Assembly: GCA_030544215.1 (NCBI GenBank)
Contig: JARZZO010000011.1
Coordinates: 4,450,001 to 4,514,000, forward strand
DNA: 64,000 nucleotides
Direction: 5' to 3'
Origin: Zantedeschia hybrid cultivar
Taxonomy: Eukaryota; Streptophyta; Magnoliopsida; Alismatales; Araceae
The notes under the pieces were generated by a model. The model made no database searches. It saw nothing but the letters and a program-made list of their open reading frames with translations, and was not told the DNA's origin. Numbering within the stretch: position 1 is the first letter of the stretch; each line of letters opens with the position of its first letter. Shown piece after piece: positions 60,870-64,000 of the stretch. A program made the translations under genes and the position numbers.

Positions 60870-61140
60870 GTGTAATTCGTAGATCCATGAGCCAAAAAAA
60901 AAAACAACTTTGGGGCTTAAAAATGAGGTGCCCCGACAGACTTGATTGGTCCCGCTCCTGTGAGGGGCCAATTAAGGGCAAAAAAGTCTAAAAAACCCAG
61001 CTGAAGTGAAAACCCGAAAGGGCGCTTCAGGCAAAAATGGGTGAACCCTGCTGTGTGAAAACCCGCAAGGGCGCACAGGCAAAAATAAAGGGGCTAGCTT
61101 CGGTGAAAACTCGTAAGAGCGCCGATGTTAGTATTATATA
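60870..61140 (+). ncRNA. Three GNRA-tetraloop hairpins after the gag ORF (element RNA)
   Basis: Three units at 61001-61030, 61051-61078 and 61100-61125 share TGAAAA-CYC-GNAA-GRG-CG. The tetraloops are GAAA, GCAA and GTAA. The inner stems are CCC/GGG, CCC/GGG and CTC/GAG. The outer stems are CTGAAG/CTTCAG, CTGTG/CACAG and TCGG/CCGA. The first two are followed by GCAAAAAT(G/A). A different hairpin (stem ATTGGTCCC) lies at about 60941-60968. Structure is inferred from complementarity. Confidence 0.7.
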
Positions 61141-61619
61141 TTATTTGAAAAAAAAAAAAAAAAAAACATCATCCTGCAACCCGTCGGGGGACAACGCGCA
61201 AAAGTTATTTGCGCCAAGAAAAGCCAATAATATTCGTGCGCGAATATCTAGGCTCATAAAGCCGCATATTTGTTCCCCGACGGGGGAGAACTCTCTCAGC
61301 CTGTTGAGGGTAAAGATCGAGTTTTCCCACATCCCTACCCAGGGAGGATATCAGAGTCGCCAATGACGAATAAACCCTTCGTACCACACTGGTGGTACAA
61401 TAATGTCCCATCAAGGGCTACGACCGAGGCGATGATGACGATGACCTCCCGACCCGGTAAGGAAGTGGGAAAACTCGCTCTTCTGATCGATACAGCCTGA
61501 GGGGATGATCCCCGTTCCTGTTATACCCAAGGCAAATACACAGGCATATTCTTGAAAGATGTCACATAATTGTGGGTGATTCACCTCGAAAGAAAATATT
61601 TGCTGTCAAAAATATCATG
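61141..61619 (+). other. Non-coding part of the gag-only element
   Basis: It begins with a poly-A run (61147-61166). CCCGTCGGGGGA (61181-61192) and TCCCCGACGGGGGA (61272-61285) form an inverted pair. No coding features. Confidence 0.5.
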
Positions 61620-61629
61620 CAATGCAGAA

Positions 61630-61880
61630 TTCACAATTCGCCCGCAGAAGGCGTTAAACTCCGGCATTCGCCCGCGGAAGGCGTTAAACTCCGGCATTCG
61701 CCCGCGGAAGGCGTTAAACTCCGGCATTCGCCCACGGAAGGCGTTAAACTCCGGCATTCGCCCGCGGAAGGCGTTAAACTCCGGCATTCGCCCGCGGAAG
61801 GCGTTAAACTCCGGCATTCGCCCGCGGAAGGCGTTAAACTCCGGCATTCGCCCGCGGAAGGCGTTAAACTCCGGAATCTG
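61630..61880 (+). repeat. 30-bp tandem repeat, about eight copies
   Basis: The unit reads CATTCGCCCGCGGAAGGCGT followed by TAAACTCCGG, with one copy changed to CCACGG. It creates an artefactual repeated frame. Each unit can pair CGGA with TCCG around AGGCGTTAAAC. Confidence 0.95.
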
Positions 61881-61889
61881 CCCCGGGGA

Positions 61890-62289
61890 GGCGTTATACC
61901 CTGAAGATTTTCATAGCCGCCCTGAGAAGGCAATATATCCTAAATCCTCCCCTTGGCTTAAACTAGTCCCACCGGTATGCCATAAAGGGGTTGAAAAATC
62001 CTTTGCCCCAAGGAGGCATTGTATCCTAAAGTCTTCCCTGAGCATACGCGAGTCCCGCTGGCATGCCATAAAAGGGTTGAAAATTTTCCTATCGCCCCGA
62101 GGAGGCAATGTATCCTGAATCTTCCCTGGGCATACATTAGTCCCATCGGCATACACATATGCTATAGTCCCATCGGCATACCCATATGCTATAGTCCCAT
62201 CGGCGTGCTGAAGGCGGTCGAATTCGCCCCAAAGGGACATTATACCCTAATATTGCCCCTGGTATACGCTAGTCCCACTGGTGTGCCTT
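61890..62289 (+). repeat. Longer repeat, about 92-bp period, three diverged units
   Basis: Units carry GGCAATATATCCTAAATC-like, CTTCCCTGGGCATAC-like and AGTCCCACCGGTATGCC-like words in the same order, ending with three short copies of AGTCCCATCGGCATAC. Confidence 0.8.
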
Positions 62290-63700
62290 GGTGGCCTGGA
62301 AATCCATATTCGCCTACAGGAGGCTTTATATCCTGGAAATTCAAATTCGCCTACAGGAGGCATTATATCCTGGAAATTCATAATTCATGTTCGCCTACAG
62401 GAGGCATCATATCCTGAAAATTCATATTTCATATTCGCCTACAGGAAGCTTTATATCCTGGAAATTCATATTTCATATTCGCCTACAGGAGGCTTTATAT
62501 CCTGAAAATTCATATTTCATATTCGCCTACAGGAGGTTTTATATCCTGGAAATTCATAACTCATATTCGCCTACAGGAGGCTTTATATCCTGGAAACTCA
62601 TATTCGCCTACAGGAGGCTTATATCCTGGAAATTCATATTTCGCCTACGGGAGGCGTTAAACTCCGGAATTCGCCCTACATGAGGCTTTGAATCTCGGAA
62701 TTCATATTTCGCTTACGGGAGGCTTTGAATCTCGGAGTTCATATTTCGCCTACGGGAGGCTTTGAATCTCGGAATTCATATTCGCCTACGGGAGGCATTA
62801 AACTCCAGAATTCGCCTACGAGAGGCTTTAAATCCTAGAATTCCTATTTCGCCTACGGGAGGCTTTGAATCTCGGAATTCATATTCGCCTACGGGAGGCA
62901 TTAAACTCCGGAATTCGCCTACGGGAGGCTTTAAATCCTGGAATTCCTATTTCGCCTACGGGAGGCTTTGAATCTCGGAATTCATATTCGCCTACGGGAG
63001 GCGTTAAACTCCGGAATTCGCCTACAGAAGGCTTTAAATCCTATAATTCATATTTCGCCTACGGGAGGCTTTGAATCTCGGAATTCATATTTCGCCTACG
63101 AGAGGCTTTGAATCTCGGAATTCATATTTGCCTACGGGAGGCGTTAAACTCCGGAATTCGCCTACGGGAGGCTTTAAATCCTAGAATTCATATTTCGCCT
63201 GCAGGAGGCTTTGAATCCTGAAGTTCATATTTTGCCTACGGGAGGCTTTGAATCTCGGAGTTCATATTTCGCCTACGGGAGGCTTTGAATCTCGGAATTC
63301 ATATTCGCCTACGGGAGGCTTTGAATCTCGGAGTTCATATTTCGCCTGCGGGAGGCTTTGAATCTCGGAACTCATATTTCGCCTACAGGAGGCTTTGAAT
63401 CCTGGAATTCATATTTTGCCTACGGGAGGCTTTGAATCTCGGAGTTCATATTTCGCCCACGGAGGCTTTAAGTCCCGGAGTTCATATTTCGCCTACGGGA
63501 GGCGTTAAACTCCGGAATTTGCCTACATGAGGCTTTAAATCTTGAAGTTCATATTTCGCCTACGGGAGGCGTTAAACTCCGGAATTCGCCTACGGGAGGC
63601 TTTAAATCCTAGAATTCATATTTCGCCTGCAGGAGGCTTTGAATCCTGAAGTTCATATTTTGCCTACGGGAGGCATTAAAGCCCGGAATTCGCCTCTGGG
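62290..63700 (+). repeat. GCCTACGGGAGGC repeat array, over 30 units
   Basis: Units of about 28-45 bp read TTCGCCTACGGGAGGCTTTG then AATCTCGGAATTCATAT, with several subtypes. Each can form GCCT/AGGC or xxGGA/TCCxx hairpins. Open frames across it are repeat artefacts. Confidence 0.93.
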
Positions 63701-63795
63701 GGGCATTGTGTCTCAAAATATTTGGTCTTCGGGAGCCGTTGTATCCCAAATCCACGGCTACCTAGAGCCCCCGTTTCTCGAAAACCACATATATT

Positions 63796-64000
63796 CCTTA
63801 TCGGTTCTCAGGGAAGACTCAGTTCCCTACATAAAATTCCTTATCGGTTCTCAGGGAAGACTCAGTTCCCTACATAAAATTTCTTATCGGTTCTCAGGGA
63901 AGACTCAGTTCCCTACATATAATTTCTTATCGGCTCACAGGGAGGCCTCAGTTCCCTACATATATTCCTTATCGGTTCTCAGGGAAGACTCAATTCCCCA
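63796..64000 (+). repeat. 43-bp tandem repeat, five units, continuing past the window
   Basis: The unit begins CCTTATCGGTTCTCAGGGAA and contains the inverted pair AGGGAA/TTCCCT. The fourth unit has AGGGAG instead, which still pairs with TTCCCT by a G-U. Confidence 0.95.

Noticed and set aside
61570..62118. Repeated protein frame (NSGIRPRKAL units)
   Set aside because: It comes from a 30-bp tandem DNA repeat, whose length divisible by three keeps any frame open; all frames look alike.
1..64000. CRISPR arrays, operons or bacterial-type regulatory sites
   Set aside because: The sequence is plant nuclear DNA; the tandem arrays have no spacer-repeat layout and belong to retrotransposons.

Overview
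This window is nuclear DNA from a flowering plant. It holds plant LTR retrotransposons (copia, and Ty3/gypsy of the Tat/Ogre type), TRIM elements, hAT- and Mutator-type MITEs, and two recognisable plant gene types: a COPT5-like copper transporter and an RLCK-VII kinase of the RIPK type. The two host genes are strongly GC-rich at third codon positions while intergenic DNA is AT-rich. That favours a monocot, or possibly a magnoliid, but the species cannot be named from the sequence.

Layout. 1-9616: a decayed copia element on the minus strand. Its 3' LTR is cut by the window edge (1-273). Broken gag-protease-integrase-RT-RNase H fragments follow (about 282-3692), then a long leader split by an opposite-facing solo LTR (4235-5704), a primer-binding site (8045-8064) and a 5' LTR (8066-9616). 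It sits inside a gag remnant of a gypsy element (9622-10076). 11035-11764: a hAT element with Ac-like subterminal AAACGG motifs. 14587-15021: intact COPT5-like gene. 15-30 kb: mostly non-coding DNA with several MITEs. 30108-32085: intact five-exon RIPK-like kinase on the minus strand. 34-50 kb: non-coding DNA with Mutator-type and hAT-type MITEs, two TRIM structures and several tandem duplications. 52475-53492: the last two exons of an unidentified minus-strand gene; a possible further exon at 54715-54877 abuts a retrotransposon. 54878-64000: a large gag-only gypsy-type element (LTR, leader, a very long Gag frame with one stop, then over 3 kb of hairpin-forming repeats). It runs off the right edge.

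Most unusual signals. (1) The copia leader carries four hairpins that share one loop sequence, while their stems differ in sequence yet stay paired, with many of the imperfect pairs being G-U in the element's sense RNA. (2) Directly after the gag-only element's ORF are three hairpins with GNRA tetraloops (GAAA, GCAA, GTAA) and co-varying stems. (3) The repeats further downstream also show matched changes in their two arms. All three arrays read correctly in the sense of the element that carries them, which points to structured retrotransposon RNAs. (4) A TRIM-like insertion appears to have integrated with two inverted copies of the same LTR end.
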